Shown: positions 24,108 through 32,977, numbered from the stretch's first letter. The stretch is 53,181 nt of DNA from Cohnella xylanilytica (GCF_014212175.1 NZ_JACJVR010000082.1:1-53181), one strand, 5' to 3'. The notes: generated from the letters alone by a model not told the origin. Translations and numbers: made by a program.

Positions 24108-24935
24108 TTACTTGCGACGGCGGACAATATATTGGCTGGAAGCTTTCTTTTTCTTGCGGGTTTTGTAACCGAGCGTCGGCTTGCCCCAAGGGGACATAGG
24201 CGACTTGCGTCCGATAGGCGCGCGGCCTTCGCCACCGCCGTGCGGGTGATCGACCGGGTTCATGACGACGCCGCGAACGACTGGGCGCTTGCCCATGTTG
24301 CGGGAACGTCCGGCTTTACCGACGTTGATCAGCTCGTGGTCTTGGTTGCCTACGGAACCGATCGTCGCGCGGCATTGCTTCAGAACCTTGCGGATCTCGC
24401 CGGATGCCAGGCGAATCGTGACGTAAGTCTCTTCCTTGCCGAGCAGCTGCGCTTCGGTACCGGCCGCGCGAACCAATTGGCCGCCCTTGCCCGGCTTCAG
24501 CTCGATGTTGTGGATCAGCGTACCGACCGGGATGTTCTCCAGCGGAAGGGCATTGCCCACCTTGATGTCGGCTTCCGGTCCGGATACGATCTCGTCTCCG
24601 ACCTTCAGACCCTTAGGAGCGACGATGTAGCGCTTCTCTCCGTCCAGGTAGTTGATCAGAGCGATGTAAGAGGTCCGGTTCGGATCGTACTCGATCGAGG
24701 CTACGCGTCCGGGAACGCCGTCCTTGTTGCGCTTGAAGTCGATGATCCGGTATTTGCGCTTATGGCCGCCACCTTGGTGACGAACCGTGATTTTGCCTTG
24801 ATGGTTGCGTCCGCCGCGCTTCGGCAGAGGAGCCAGCAACGATTTCTCCGGCGTCGACGTCGTGACTTCTTCGAACGTGGAGACCGTCATTTGACGACGG
24901 CTAGGCGATGTCGGTTTGAACTTTTTGACTGCCAC
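24108..24935 (-). CDS. rplB: 50S ribosomal protein L2 (uL2)
   Basis: Primary 23S rRNA binder near the peptidyl transferase centre. At 275 aa it has KFKPTSPSRRQMTV at the start, the GGGHKRKYRIIDFKRNKDG region and the invariant VMNPVDHPHGGGEGR loop with the His needed for activity. The start is GTG with GGAGG 8 nt upstream. Confidence 0.98.
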   Translation of the reverse strand: MAVKKFKPTSPSRRQMTVSTFEEVTTSTPEKSLLAPLPKRGGRNHQGKITVRHQGGGHKRKYRIIDFKRNKDGVPGRVASIEYDPNRTSYIALINYLDGEKRYIVAPKGLKVGDEIVSGPEADIKVGNALPLENIPVGTLIHNIELKPGKGGQLVRAAGTEAQLLGKEETYVTIRLASGEIRKVLKQCRATIGSVGNQDHELINVGKAGRSRNMGKRPVVRGVVMNPVDHPHGGGEGRAPIGRKSPMSPWGKPTLGYKTRKKKKASSQYIVRRRK

Positions 24936-24964
24936 TGAATTTCCCTCCTTACTTCACAGACTTG

Positions 24965-25258
24965 TTAGACCGATGCTTCGAAGAATTCGAGCGGCTTGCT
25001 GCCTTCGGCCAGCTGGACGATCGCTTTCTTCCATTCCGAAGTGTAGCCGGAGTGGCGTCCGTAGCGGCGCGGCTTAGCCGGCATGCGCAGCGTGTTGACG
25101 CTGGCGACCTTCACTTTGAAGATCTGCTCGATCGCTTGCTTGATTTCCGTTTTGTTGGCTTTGATATCGACTTCGAACACGTATTTCAGTTGTTCGACGA
25201 ATTCGCTCGTGCGCTCGGTAATGACCGGACGCTTGATCACATCGCGAGGGTTTTTCAT
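24965..25258 (-). CDS. rplW: 50S ribosomal protein L23 (uL23)
   Basis: Tunnel-exit protein and docking site for trigger factor and SRP. At 97 aa it reads MKNPRDVIKRPVITERTSEF ... YVFEVDIKANKTEIKQAIE. ATG start; its first base overlaps the last base of the rplD stop codon (TAATG), so the pair is coupled. Confidence 0.98.
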   Translation of the reverse strand: MKNPRDVIKRPVITERTSEFVEQLKYVFEVDIKANKTEIKQAIEQIFKVKVASVNTLRMPAKPRRYGRHSGYTSEWKKAIVQLAEGSKPLEFFEASV

Positions 25259-25881
25259 TACGCGAACACCTCCTCGACTTTGGCGACCGCATCCTTGGTG
25301 ATAATGAGCTTGTCATGCACCATGATGTCGAGCACGTTGATTCCCGTTGCGGAGACGAACTTCACTCCCGGGATGTTGCGCGCGGAGAGGGCTACGTTGT
25401 CCTCGTAGTCGGCCGTTACGACCAGCGCCTTGCGCTCGACCTTGAGGTTGCCCAGAATCTTCGCGAACTCCTTCGTCTTCGGCGCGGCCAGAGCCAGTTG
25501 ATCCAGAACGATGATCTCGCCCCCGATAACCTTGCTGGACAGAGCCGACTTGATCGCCAGACGGCGAACTTTACGAGGAAGCTTGAAGCCGTAGCTGCGC
25601 GGAGTCGGTCCGAATACCGTACCGCCGCCCTTCCATTGAGGCGAACGGATCGAGCCTTGACGGGCGCGGCCGGTGCCTTTTTGTTTCCACGGTTTGCGGC
25701 CGCCGCCGCGAACTTCGGAACGGCCTTTCGTTTTGTGCGTGCCTTGACGTACGGAAGCCTGTTGCAGAACGACCGCGCTGTGCAGAACGTGGGTATTCGG
25801 AGTTACGCCGAATACGCCTTCCGCCAATTCGATCTCGCCTACTTGGCTGCCGCTGACGTTGTATACATTCACTTTAGGCAT
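25258..25881 (-). CDS. rplD: 50S ribosomal protein L4 (uL4)
   Basis: Protein with a globular surface domain and a long loop lining the exit tunnel. At 207 aa it shows the tunnel loop TKGRSEVRGGGRKPWKQKGTG and RQGSIRSPQWKGGG, wild-type in form. In E. coli L4 represses the S10 operon; this mechanism is not known in Bacillales. ATG start. It overlaps rplW by one base. Confidence 0.98.
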   Translation of the reverse strand: MPKVNVYNVSGSQVGEIELAEGVFGVTPNTHVLHSAVVLQQASVRQGTHKTKGRSEVRGGGRKPWKQKGTGRARQGSIRSPQWKGGGTVFGPTPRSYGFKLPRKVRRLAIKSALSSKVIGGEIIVLDQLALAAPKTKEFAKILGNLKVERKALVVTADYEDNVALSARNIPGVKFVSATGINVLDIMVHDKLIITKDAVAKVEEVFA

Positions 25882-25912
25882 GAGTGGTCCTCCTTTCCAA
25901 AAGCATTAATGA

Positions 25913-26533
25913 TTATTTCTTCACCGACGAGCGGATTTTGAGGTAGCTGTTGCGAGCGCCCGGTACGGAGCCCTTGATCAGCAGAACGTTGCGCTCGACG
26001 TCGACCTTGACGACTTCGAGGTTCTGAACCGTGATCGTCTCGCTGCCGAGGCGGCCGTGCATCTTCTTGCCCTTCGGCACGCGGTTGGCGTCGCGAATCG
26101 TAGCGAGCGAACCGTTGCCGCGGTGGTACTTCGAACCGTGGGTCATCTTGCCGCGTTGGAAGCCCCAACGCTTGATGGCGCCAGCCGTCCCCTTACCTTT
26201 GGAAATCCCCGTAACGTCAACAAACTCTCCCTCAGCAAATACGTCAACTTTGACTTCGCCGCCTACTTCGAGGCCTTGCGAACCGCTGATTTCGCGAATG
26301 AAGCGCTTGGGGCCAGTGTTGGCTTTTTTGGCATGTCCGATCGCCGGCTTGGTCGCGAGCTTCTCGCGCTTGTCGGCGAAGCCCAGCTGGACAGCTTCGT
26401 ATCCGTCGTTGTCGGCCGTCTTGACCTGCAGTACGACGTTCGGAGTGGCTTCAACTACGGTTACCGGCACGACGCTGCCGTCGGCGGCGAACACTTGAGT
26501 CATTCCGATCTTACGTCCCAAGATTCCTTTCAT
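25913..26533 (-). CDS. rplC: 50S ribosomal protein L3 (uL3)
   Basis: Assembly-initiator protein whose extension reaches the peptidyl transferase centre. At 206 aa it begins MKGILGRKIGMTQVF and has the signature GTAGAIKRWGFQRGKMTHGS. The ATG at 26533 (GAGGTG 5 nt upstream) is the family start; ten upstream codons are open but not conserved. It lies 54 bp after rpsJ. Confidence 0.98.
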   Translation of the reverse strand: MKGILGRKIGMTQVFAADGSVVPVTVVEATPNVVLQVKTADNDGYEAVQLGFADKREKLATKPAIGHAKKANTGPKRFIREISGSQGLEVGGEVKVDVFAEGEFVDVTGISKGKGTAGAIKRWGFQRGKMTHGSKYHRGNGSLATIRDANRVPKGKKMHGRLGSETITVQNLEVVKVDVERNVLLIKGSVPGARNSYLKIRSSVKK

Positions 26534-26587
26534 GTTGACACCTCTTTTCCTTCCGTTATTCACATTGTTCGTAACTGTCTTGCGTTA

Positions 26588-26896
26588 TTAGAGCTTGATC
26601 TCGATGTCGACGCCGGACGGCAGGTCAAGGCGCATCAGCGCGTCTACCGTTTGCGGCGTAGGATTGACGATGTCAATCAAGCGCTTGTGCGTGCGCATCT
26701 CGAATTGCTCACGCGAATCCTTGTACTTGTGAACCGCGCGCAGGATCGTGATGACCTGCTTCTCGGTCGGCAGCGGGATCGGACCGGATACGCCGGCGCC
26801 CGTGCGCTTAGCCGTCTCTACGATCTTCTCCGCGGATTGATCCAGGATACGGTGATCGTAGGCTTTGAGACGGATACGGATTTTTTGCTTTGCCAT
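26588..26896 (-). CDS. rpsJ: 30S ribosomal protein S10 / NusE (uS10)
   Basis: Head protein that is also the transcription antitermination factor NusE, linking ribosome and NusG. At 102 aa it reads MAKQKIRIRLKAYDHRILDQ ... GPIPLPTEKQVITILRAVHK ... LPSGVDIEIKL. The ATG at 26896 has AAGGAGG upstream; an in-frame extension of 48 codons is only leader sequence. It is the first gene of the S10-spc-alpha superoperon and is preceded by an unusual leader hairpin. Confidence 0.98.
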   Translation of the reverse strand: MAKQKIRIRLKAYDHRILDQSAEKIVETAKRTGAGVSGPIPLPTEKQVITILRAVHKYKDSREQFEMRTHKRLIDIVNPTPQTVDALMRLDLPSGVDIEIKL

Positions 26897-26970
26897 AGAA
26901 TTCCCTCCTTCATTCGTCCAATTTTGGAATCGGACATACTCCGCGAGAATACCCCGTACGACATCCTGAC

Positions 26971-26991
26971 GCCCCTCTATGGCAAAGGGGC
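26971..26991 (-). promoter_or_regulatory. leader hairpin with loop complementary to the rpsJ start
   Basis: In the mRNA, GCCCCT and AGGGGC (6 bp) close a 9-nt loop TTGCCATAG. The loop is the exact complement of CTATGGCAA at the rpsJ start codon. The complementarity extends to 12 nt (26976-26987 with 26888-26899). It lies about 50 nt after the predicted transcription start and ~75 nt before the ATG. Pairing would hide the start codon; the role is inferred. Confidence 0.65.
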
Positions 26992-27045
26992 CGGGTGTGT
27001 CGGCAACCTCCCGCATCATCGCACAGTCACAGACCAACATTCACT

Positions 27046-27074
27046 ATTATAGCGATCGGCCCATTCAAAAGCAA
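27046..27074 (-). promoter_or_regulatory. promoter of the S10-spc-alpha superoperon
   Basis: The minus strand reads TTGCTT, 17 bp, TATAAT, with an A/T-rich stretch just upstream that could act as an UP element (27075-27120). Transcription from about 27039 gives a ~143-nt leader before rpsJ. Confidence 0.8.
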
Positions 27075-27126
27075 CAAAAATTTCTCGATTTTCATAAGGA
27101 TTTTCATGGACCGCCGGTTATCGAAG

Positions 27127-27154
27127 TTGTCCGTTCGAGTTGGCTATATATAAT
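27127..27154 (+). promoter_or_regulatory. promoter of the cyclophilin lipoprotein gene
   Basis: TTGTCC, 16 bp, TATAAT, divergent from the S10 promoter. A second candidate -10 (TATGAT, 27244-27249) lies closer to the gene. Between them the leader (27160-27285) has no other clear feature. Confidence 0.55.
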
Positions 27155-27285
27155 AGAAGAAACTCGACGAGATTCGCTCGAATGCGCCTCCATTCTCCCC
27201 GCTGGAGCGCGATTCCCGTTGGATTTTCCGCCTATTGGTATGCTATGATTCTTGATGGATAACGGACAAGGGGGAACGCTAACGA

Positions 27286-27987
27286 ATGAGACCACGAACG
27301 AAGCTGTTCGGCCTGCTGCTTGTAGCGGTGGCGTCGACGCTGATCTTCTCCTCGTGCGGCAAGAAGCCGGAAGCCGGGAACGCCGCTTCGCCCAGCGCGC
27401 CCGCGGCCTCGCCTTCCGCGAGCCCGTCGGAGACGCCTTCCGGGATCGATCCGACGGCCAAGCATCCGGTCGTGACGATCGAGATGGACAACGGCAAGAC
27501 GATCAAGGCCGAGCTGTACCCGGAGGTGGCGCCGAACACGGTGAACAACTTCATCTCCCTCGTGAAGAAGGGCTTCTACGACGGGACGATCTTCCATCGC
27601 GTCATTCCGGGCTTCATGATTCAGGGAGGCGATCCGGAGGGGACGGGCATGGGCGGTCCCGGCTACAGCATTCCGGGCGAGTTCGCGGCCAATGGCTTTA
27701 CGAACAATCTGAAGCACACTCGCGGCATCCTGTCGATGGCCCGGGCTCAAGATCCGGATTCGGCCGGCTCCCAGTTCTTCCTCATGGTAGCGGACGCCCC
27801 TCATCTCGATGGGCAATACGCCGCCTTCGGGCAAGTCATCGAAGGAATGAACGTCGCGGACGATATCGTGAACCTGGAGAGGGACGCCAGCGACCGTCCG
27901 ACGAAGCCTCCGGTTATGAAGAAGGTTACGGTGGATACGCTGGGCGAGGAATATCCGGAGCCGAAGCATACCGAAGGTCAGCAGTAG
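27286..27987 (+). CDS. cyclophilin-type peptidyl-prolyl isomerase, lipoprotein
   Basis: Predicted extracytoplasmic folding factor anchored to the membrane by lipid. Residues 1-24 form a signal peptide with a lipobox (IFSSCGKK); residues ~25-55 are a Ser/Pro/Ala linker (ASPSAPAASPSASPSETPSG); residues ~60-225 are the cyclophilin domain with FHRVIPGFMIQGGD, the active-site Arg in that motif, MARAQDPDSAGSQFF and the HLDGQYAAFGQVIEGM block. The start is ATG with GGGGG about 10 nt upstream. It lies alone on the plus strand between tuf and rpsJ. In B. subtilis this gap holds an unrelated gene. B. subtilis PpiB is cytoplasmic, so I leave the symbol empty. Confidence 0.93.
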   Translation: MRPRTKLFGLLLVAVASTLIFSSCGKKPEAGNAASPSAPAASPSASPSETPSGIDPTAKHPVVTIEMDNGKTIKAELYPEVAPNTVNNFISLVKKGFYDGTIFHRVIPGFMIQGGDPEGTGMGGPGYSIPGEFAANGFTNNLKHTRGILSMARAQDPDSAGSQFFLMVADAPHLDGQYAAFGQVIEGMNVADDIVNLERDASDRPTKPPVMKKVTVDTLGEEYPEPKHTEGQQ

Positions 27988-28027
27988 AGCGAGCAACCTC
28001 GGAGAGAACCCTAGCGCTCGTCGAATC

Positions 28028-28066
28028 GGCGCGCAGTTATGCCATCGCATAGCTTGCGCGCCTTTG
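28028..28066 (+). terminator. terminator of the cyclophilin gene
   Basis: GGCGCGCA pairs with TGCGCGCC, with an inner ATGC / GCAT pair, and is followed by a short TTTGT. The stem is strong but the T tract is poor, so efficiency is uncertain. Confidence 0.55.
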
Positions 28067-28108
28067 TCATGCCTTAACCGCCGGGACGCCCATTAATTAA
28101 GGCGCCTA

Positions 28109-28152
28109 CACAAGAGAAGGCCTTCCGCGGAACGAGTCCGGGAAGGCCTTCT
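28109..28152 (-). terminator. terminator of the str operon (after tuf)
   Basis: On the minus strand AGAAGGCCTTCC pairs with GGAAGGCCTTCT (12 bp perfect, 14-nt loop), followed by CTTGT. The stem is very stable, the T tract weak. It lies 13 bp after the tuf stop. Confidence 0.75.
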
Positions 28153-28165
28153 ATGCGAAGCGATA

Positions 28166-29356
28166 TTACTTCTGGATCGTAGCGACGGCGCCAGCGCCGA
28201 CCGTACGGCCGCCTTCGCGGATGGAGAAGCGAGTTCCTTCTTCAACAGCGATCGGAGCGATCAGTTCAACCGTAACGGTGATGTTGTCGCCAGGCATAAC
28301 CATCTCGGTGCCTTCCGGCAGGTTGATGATGCCCGTAACGTCCGTCGTGCGGAAGTAGAACTGCGGACGGTAGCCCGTGAAGAAAGGCTTATGACGGCCG
28401 CCTTCTTCTTTGGTCAGGACGTAGATTTGAGCCGTGAAGTTCGTGTGCGGCTTAACGGAAGCCGGCTTAGCCAGAACTTGGCCGCGCTCGATTTCCTTAC
28501 GGTCAACGCCGCGAAGCAGGGCGCCGATGTTGTCGCCGGCTTGAGCGGAGTCAAGCAGCTTGCGGAACATTTCAACGCCGGTAACGACGGACTTCTTGGT
28601 CTCTTCGTGCAGACCGATGATCTCGATTTCGTCGCCGATCTTGATCGTACCGCGCTCAACGCGGCCCGTAGCAACCGTACCGCGACCCGTGATCGTGAAT
28701 ACGTCCTCGACCGGCATCAGGAACGGCTTGGATACGTCGCGCTCAGGCGTCGGGATGTAAGTATCGACTTGCTCGAACAGCTCGACGATCTTGTCTGCCC
28801 ACGGGCCGTTCGGGTTCTCCAGAGCCGGACGCGCAGCGCCGCGGATGATCGGAGTGTCGTCGCCCGGGAACTCGTACTCGTTCAGAAGGTCGCGAACTTC
28901 CATCTCAACCAGCTCGAGGAGCTCTTCGTCTTCAACCATGTCGCACTTGTTCAGGAATACAACGATGTAAGGAACGCCTACTTGGCGGGAGAGCAGGATG
29001 TGCTCGCGCGTTTGCGGCATCGGGCCGTCAGCTGCGGATACGACCAGGATCGCGCCGTCCATCTGAGCAGCGCCGGTGATCATGTTCTTAACGTAGTCGG
29101 CGTGTCCCGGGCAGTCAACGTGCGCATAGTGACGGTTCGGGGTCTCGTATTCAACGTGAGCGGTGGAGATCGTAATCCCGCGCTCGCGCTCTTCCGGAGC
29201 CTTGTCGATTTGGTCGAACGCTACGGCAGCGCCGCCGTATTTGGTAGCCAGAACGGTCGTGATAGCAGCCGTCAGGGTCGTTTTGCCATGGTCGACGTGA
29301 CCGATCGTGCCGATGTTAACGTGCGGTTTCGTACGTTCGAACTTAGCCTTTGCCAT
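28166..29356 (-). CDS. tuf: elongation factor Tu
   Basis: GTPase that delivers aminoacyl-tRNA to the ribosome. At 396 aa it has G1 GHVDHGKTT (~19), the switch I region ERERGITIS, G3 DCPGHADY (~81), G4 NKCDMV and the three-domain length. The DNA shows strong bias for favoured codons, as expected for the most abundant protein. ATG start with GGAGG upstream. It is the last gene of the str operon, 97 bp after fusA. Confidence 0.99.
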   Translation of the reverse strand: MAKAKFERTKPHVNIGTIGHVDHGKTTLTAAITTVLATKYGGAAVAFDQIDKAPEERERGITISTAHVEYETPNRHYAHVDCPGHADYVKNMITGAAQMDGAILVVSAADGPMPQTREHILLSRQVGVPYIVVFLNKCDMVEDEELLELVEMEVRDLLNEYEFPGDDTPIIRGAARPALENPNGPWADKIVELFEQVDTYIPTPERDVSKPFLMPVEDVFTITGRGTVATGRVERGTIKIGDEIEIIGLHEETKKSVVTGVEMFRKLLDSAQAGDNIGALLRGVDRKEIERGQVLAKPASVKPHTNFTAQIYVLTKEEGGRHKPFFTGYRPQFYFRTTDVTGIINLPEGTEMVMPGDNITVTVELIAPIAVEEGTRFSIREGGRTVGAGAVATIQK

Positions 29357-29453
29357 TGAATTGTCTCCTCCTTATTGGGAAAAAGGAATTTATGGGGTGG
29401 CCGGGAGGAGAGGCGCTTGGCGCGTCCCCTGGCCCGTCCGAATCCAAAGCTTA

Positions 29454-31529
29454 TTAAGCGCCTTTACTCTTGGAGATGATCTCTTCTTGGATCGATCTCG
29501 GCACTTCTTCGTAGTGCGACAGTTCCATGGAGAACACGCCGCGTCCTTGCGTACCGGAACGAAGAACGGTCGAGTAGCCGAACATCTCAGCCAGCGGCAC
29601 CTTCGCACGAACGATGACGGCGCCGTGTCGCGTGTCGCTTCCTTCGATGCGTCCGCGACGGGAGCTGATCATGCCCATGACGTCGCCCATATATTCTTCC
29701 GGAACGGTAACTTCGACCTTCATGATCGGCTCGAGCAGCACCGGGTTACACTTGTCCTTCGCTGCCTTGAGCGCCATGGAGCCCGCGATCTTAAACGCCA
29801 TCTCGTTGGAGTCGACGTCATGGTACGATCCGTCGAAGATGGTGGCCTTGATGTCCACCAGCGGGAAGCCGGCAAGAACGCCGTTCTTCATCGCTTCTTC
29901 GATACCGGCTTGCGTAGGCGCGATATATTCGCGCGGCACGACGCCGCCGACGACCTTGTTCTCGAACACGAAGCCGGAACCCGGCTCGAGCGGTTCGAAC
30001 TCGATCCAGACGTGGCCGTATTGACCGCGTCCGCCGGACTGACGCACGAACTTGCCTTCGACCTTCGCTGCTTGACGGAACGTCTCGCGGTAAGCGACTT
30101 GCGGCTTGCCGACGTTCGTCTCGACCTTGAATTCGCGAAGCATGCGGTCAACCAGAATCTCGAGGTGAAGCTCGCCCATGCCGGCGATGATCGTCTGACC
30201 GGTCTCTTCGTCGGTACGAGCGCGGAAGGTCGGATCCTCTTCGGCGAGCTTCTGCAGAGCGATACCCATCTTGTCTTGGTCGGCCTTCGTCTTCGGCTCG
30301 ACGGCAAGCTCGATAACCGGCTCAGGGAAGTTCATCGATTCGAGGATAACCGGATTCTTCTCGTCGCACAGCGTGTCGCCCGTCGTCGTGTCCTTCAGAC
30401 CGACGGCCGCGGCGATATCGCCGGCGTAAACTTCGCTGATCTCTTGACGGCTGTTCGCGTGCATCTGCAGAATACGGCCGATGCGCTCGCGCTTGTTCTT
30501 CGTCGCGTTGATGACGTACGAACCGGAGTTCAGAACGCCGGAGTACACGCGGAAGAACGTCAGCTTGCCGACGTAAGGGTCGGTCATGATCTTGAACGCC
30601 AGAGCGGCGAACGGCTGATCGTCGCCCGACTTGCGGGTCGTCTCGGTTCCGTCTTCAAGGGTACCCTTGATGTCCGGAACGTCAACCGGAGCCGGCAGGT
30701 AGTCGACGACCGCGTCCAGCATCGGCTGAACGCCTTTGTTGCGATAGGAGGAACCGCAGACGACCGGGAAGATCTTCACTTCCACGACGCCCTTGCGGAG
30801 AGCCTTCTTGATCTCTTCCACCGTCAGCTCTTCGCCTTCGAGGTACTTCATCATCAGCTCTTCGTCAAGCTCGGCTACCTTCTCTACCAATTCCATACGC
30901 AGCTCTTCGACCTTGTCGGCGAGATCCGCGGGAATTTCGGATTTGACCGGTTCTTTGCCCAGATCGTCTTGGTAGACATAAGCGACCCGTTCGATCAGGT
31001 CGATCATGCCCTTGAAGTCGTTCTCGGCGCCGATCGGCAGTTGGATCGCGACGGCATTGGCTTGCAGACGATCGCGCATGTCTTGTACGACCTGCAGGAA
31101 GTCCGCGCCAATGATGTCCATCTTGTTGACGTAAGCGATCCGCGGTACGCCGTAACGGTCGGCTTGGCGCCATACCGTCTCGGACTGCGGTTCGACGCCT
31201 TCCTTGGCGCTGAATACGCCTACGGCTCCGTCCAATACGCGCAGGGAGCGCTCGACTTCTACCGTAAAGTCAACGTGACCCGGAGTGTCGATAATATTGA
31301 TGCGGTGACCCTTCCACTGGGCGGTCGTCGCGGCGGACGTAATCGTGATGCCGCGCTCTTGTTCTTGTTCCATCCAGTCCATCGTAGCGGCGCCTTCGTG
31401 CACTTCGCCGATCTTATGAACGCGTCCGGTGTAGAACAGAATCCGCTCGGTAGTCGTCGTCTTACCCGCGTCAATATGCGCCATGATGCCGATATTGCGC
31501 GTATTCTGTAAGGAGAACTCCCTAGCCAT
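29454..31529 (-). CDS. fusA: elongation factor G
   Basis: GTPase that drives translocation and, with RRF, ribosome recycling. At 691 aa it is full length: G1 AHIDAGKTTTTERIL (~17), G3 DTPGHVDF, G4 NKMD, domain IV with GGRGQYGHVWIEFEP and the C-terminal SRRGRIEGSDTRHGAVIV. ATG start. It lies 36 bp after rpsG. Confidence 0.99.
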   Translation of the reverse strand: MAREFSLQNTRNIGIMAHIDAGKTTTTERILFYTGRVHKIGEVHEGAATMDWMEQEQERGITITSAATTAQWKGHRINIIDTPGHVDFTVEVERSLRVLDGAVGVFSAKEGVEPQSETVWRQADRYGVPRIAYVNKMDIIGADFLQVVQDMRDRLQANAVAIQLPIGAENDFKGMIDLIERVAYVYQDDLGKEPVKSEIPADLADKVEELRMELVEKVAELDEELMMKYLEGEELTVEEIKKALRKGVVEVKIFPVVCGSSYRNKGVQPMLDAVVDYLPAPVDVPDIKGTLEDGTETTRKSGDDQPFAALAFKIMTDPYVGKLTFFRVYSGVLNSGSYVINATKNKRERIGRILQMHANSRQEISEVYAGDIAAAVGLKDTTTGDTLCDEKNPVILESMNFPEPVIELAVEPKTKADQDKMGIALQKLAEEDPTFRARTDEETGQTIIAGMGELHLEILVDRMLREFKVETNVGKPQVAYRETFRQAAKVEGKFVRQSGGRGQYGHVWIEFEPLEPGSGFVFENKVVGGVVPREYIAPTQAGIEEAMKNGVLAGFPLVDIKATIFDGSYHDVDSNEMAFKIAGSMALKAAKDKCNPVLLEPIMKVEVTVPEEYMGDVMGMISSRRGRIEGSDTRHGAVIVRAKVPLAEMFGYSTVLRSGTQGRGVFSMELSHYEEVPRSIQEEIISKSKGA

Positions 31530-31565
31530 TCATTTGTCTCCTTTCGCTTCCGTGACTCCGTGGAA

Positions 31566-32036
31566 TTACCAACGGTAGTGGGCGAATGCTTTGTTGGCTT
31601 CTGCCATCTTGTGCGTGTCTTCGCGCTTCTTGACTGCTGCACCCGTGTTGTTGGAAGCATCCAGAATCTCGGCTGCAAGACGCTCTTCCATCGTCTTCTC
31701 GCCGCGGTTGCGGGAGTAGTTCACCAACCAACGCAGTCCAAGGGACGTACGGCGCTCCGGCTTGACTTCGATCGGAACTTGGTAGTTGGCGCCACCTACG
31801 CGGCGGGCTTTGACTTCGAGCACCGGCATGATGTTCTTGATAGCCGCTTCGAATACTTCCATGGGATCTTTGCCGGAACGTTCGCGAATCAGGTCGAACG
31901 CGTTGTACAGCAGCTGCTGGGCAACGCCTTTCTTCCCGTCGATCATGATCCGGTTGACGAGACGAGTAACCAGCTTGCTGTTGTATACCGGATCCGGGAG
32001 AACGTCCCGCTTCGGCACTGGTCCTTTACGTGGCAT
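31566..32036 (-). CDS. rpsG: 30S ribosomal protein S7 (uS7)
   Basis: Assembly initiator of the 30S head that contacts E-site tRNA; in E. coli it also represses the str operon. At 156 aa it reads MPRKGPVPKRDVLPDPVYNS ... SLGLRWLVNYSRNRGEKTM ... KAFAHYRW. The ATG at 32036 (AAAGGAGG upstream) is the family start. Confidence 0.98.
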   Translation of the reverse strand: MPRKGPVPKRDVLPDPVYNSKLVTRLVNRIMIDGKKGVAQQLLYNAFDLIRERSGKDPMEVFEAAIKNIMPVLEVKARRVGGANYQVPIEVKPERRTSLGLRWLVNYSRNRGEKTMEERLAAEILDASNNTGAAVKKREDTHKMAEANKAFAHYRW

Positions 32037-32096
32037 CGATATATCCTCCTTTCTCATTCTTGTTGTACCAAGCCTAGCCTATACGGGCATTAGGGC

Positions 32097-32516
32097 TTAT
32101 TTTTTCGCTTTGGCGCGCTTCGTGCCGTACTTGGAACGAGCTTGCTTGCGGTTGTTGACGCCTGCGGTATCCAGAGCGCCGCGAACGATGTGATAACGGA
32201 CACCCGGAAGGTCTTTAACCCGGCCGCCGCGGATCAACACGACGCTGTGCTCCTGCAGGTTGTGACCGATACCCGGAATGTAAGCCGTCACCTCTACGCG
32301 GTTCGTCAGACGTACCCGCGCGTATTTGCGAAGCGCGGAGTTCGGCTTCTTCGGCGTCATCGTGCCTACGCGAGTGCATACGCCGCGCTTCTGCGGCGCG
32401 CTCAGATCGGTCTCGACGCGCTTCAAGGCGTTGAAGCCCTTCTGCAGAGCAGGGGATTTCGATTTGACCACCTTCGGTTCGCGTCCTTTACGTACGAGCT
32501 GGTTGATTGTTGGCAT
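32097..32516 (-). CDS. rpsL: 30S ribosomal protein S12 (uS12)
   Basis: Decoding-centre protein that controls accuracy. At 139 aa it starts MPTINQLVRKGREPKV. The streptomycin-related sites are wild-type: Lys in TPKKPNSALRK and Lys in GGRVKDLPGVRYH. The start is ATG with GGGGG-type SD upstream. A 155-bp gap (32517-32671) separates it from the L7Ae-like gene; I see no clear promoter or terminator there. Confidence 0.98.
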   Translation of the reverse strand: MPTINQLVRKGREPKVVKSKSPALQKGFNALKRVETDLSAPQKRGVCTRVGTMTPKKPNSALRKYARVRLTNRVEVTAYIPGIGHNLQEHSVVLIRGGRVKDLPGVRYHIVRGALDTAGVNNRKQARSKYGTKRAKAKK

Positions 32517-32671
32517 GTTGCCACCCCCTTCCCAAAGAGTTAAACATAATGAGTCAACAGGCATCCGGTCCGTGAAGAGCGAAGCCCACAGATCCAGGCG
32601 GTTCATTTTGAGAAATGCGAAAGGGTCTGACCGATTCCTTCTTCGAAGAAAACGGCTAGAACCCGTAATCT

Positions 32672-32923
32672 CTATTCCTCTACGACAGCGGCCGCGGCCG
32701 TGCCGACGTCAATTCCGCACGCCTTGCCCAGGCTTCGCATCGTATCGACGAACGTGACTTCAACGTTATGTTGCCTGCACAATTGCACGATACGGCTCAC
32801 CAGGCGGGAATCTGCATCTTGCGCCACATAGACCATCGTGGCCTTGCCTTGCTCCACCATCTTGGTCGTCTGCTTCGTACCGACCTTCACGCTTCCCGGC
32901 TGTATTCGTCCGTTCAAATCCAT
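32672..32923 (-). CDS. L7Ae-family K-turn-binding ribosomal protein
   Basis: An 83-aa L7Ae/L30e-fold protein (orthologue of B. subtilis YbxF) that binds kink-turn RNA. It shows KVGTKQTTKMVEQGKATMV, VAQDADSRLV and the end MRSLGKACGIDVGTAAAAVV. The ATG at 32923 has GGAGG 9 nt upstream; sixteen open codons before it are not supported. It is the first gene of the str operon, as in B. subtilis, but its own promoter precedes it. Confidence 0.93.
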   Translation of the reverse strand: MDLNGRIQPGSVKVGTKQTTKMVEQGKATMVYVAQDADSRLVSRIVQLCRQHNVEVTFVDTMRSLGKACGIDVGTAAAAVVEE

Positions 32924-32977
32924 GGACTTCGACCTCCGAGCCGCATAAAATTCAGCACGTCGGGCACACACTAGGAT

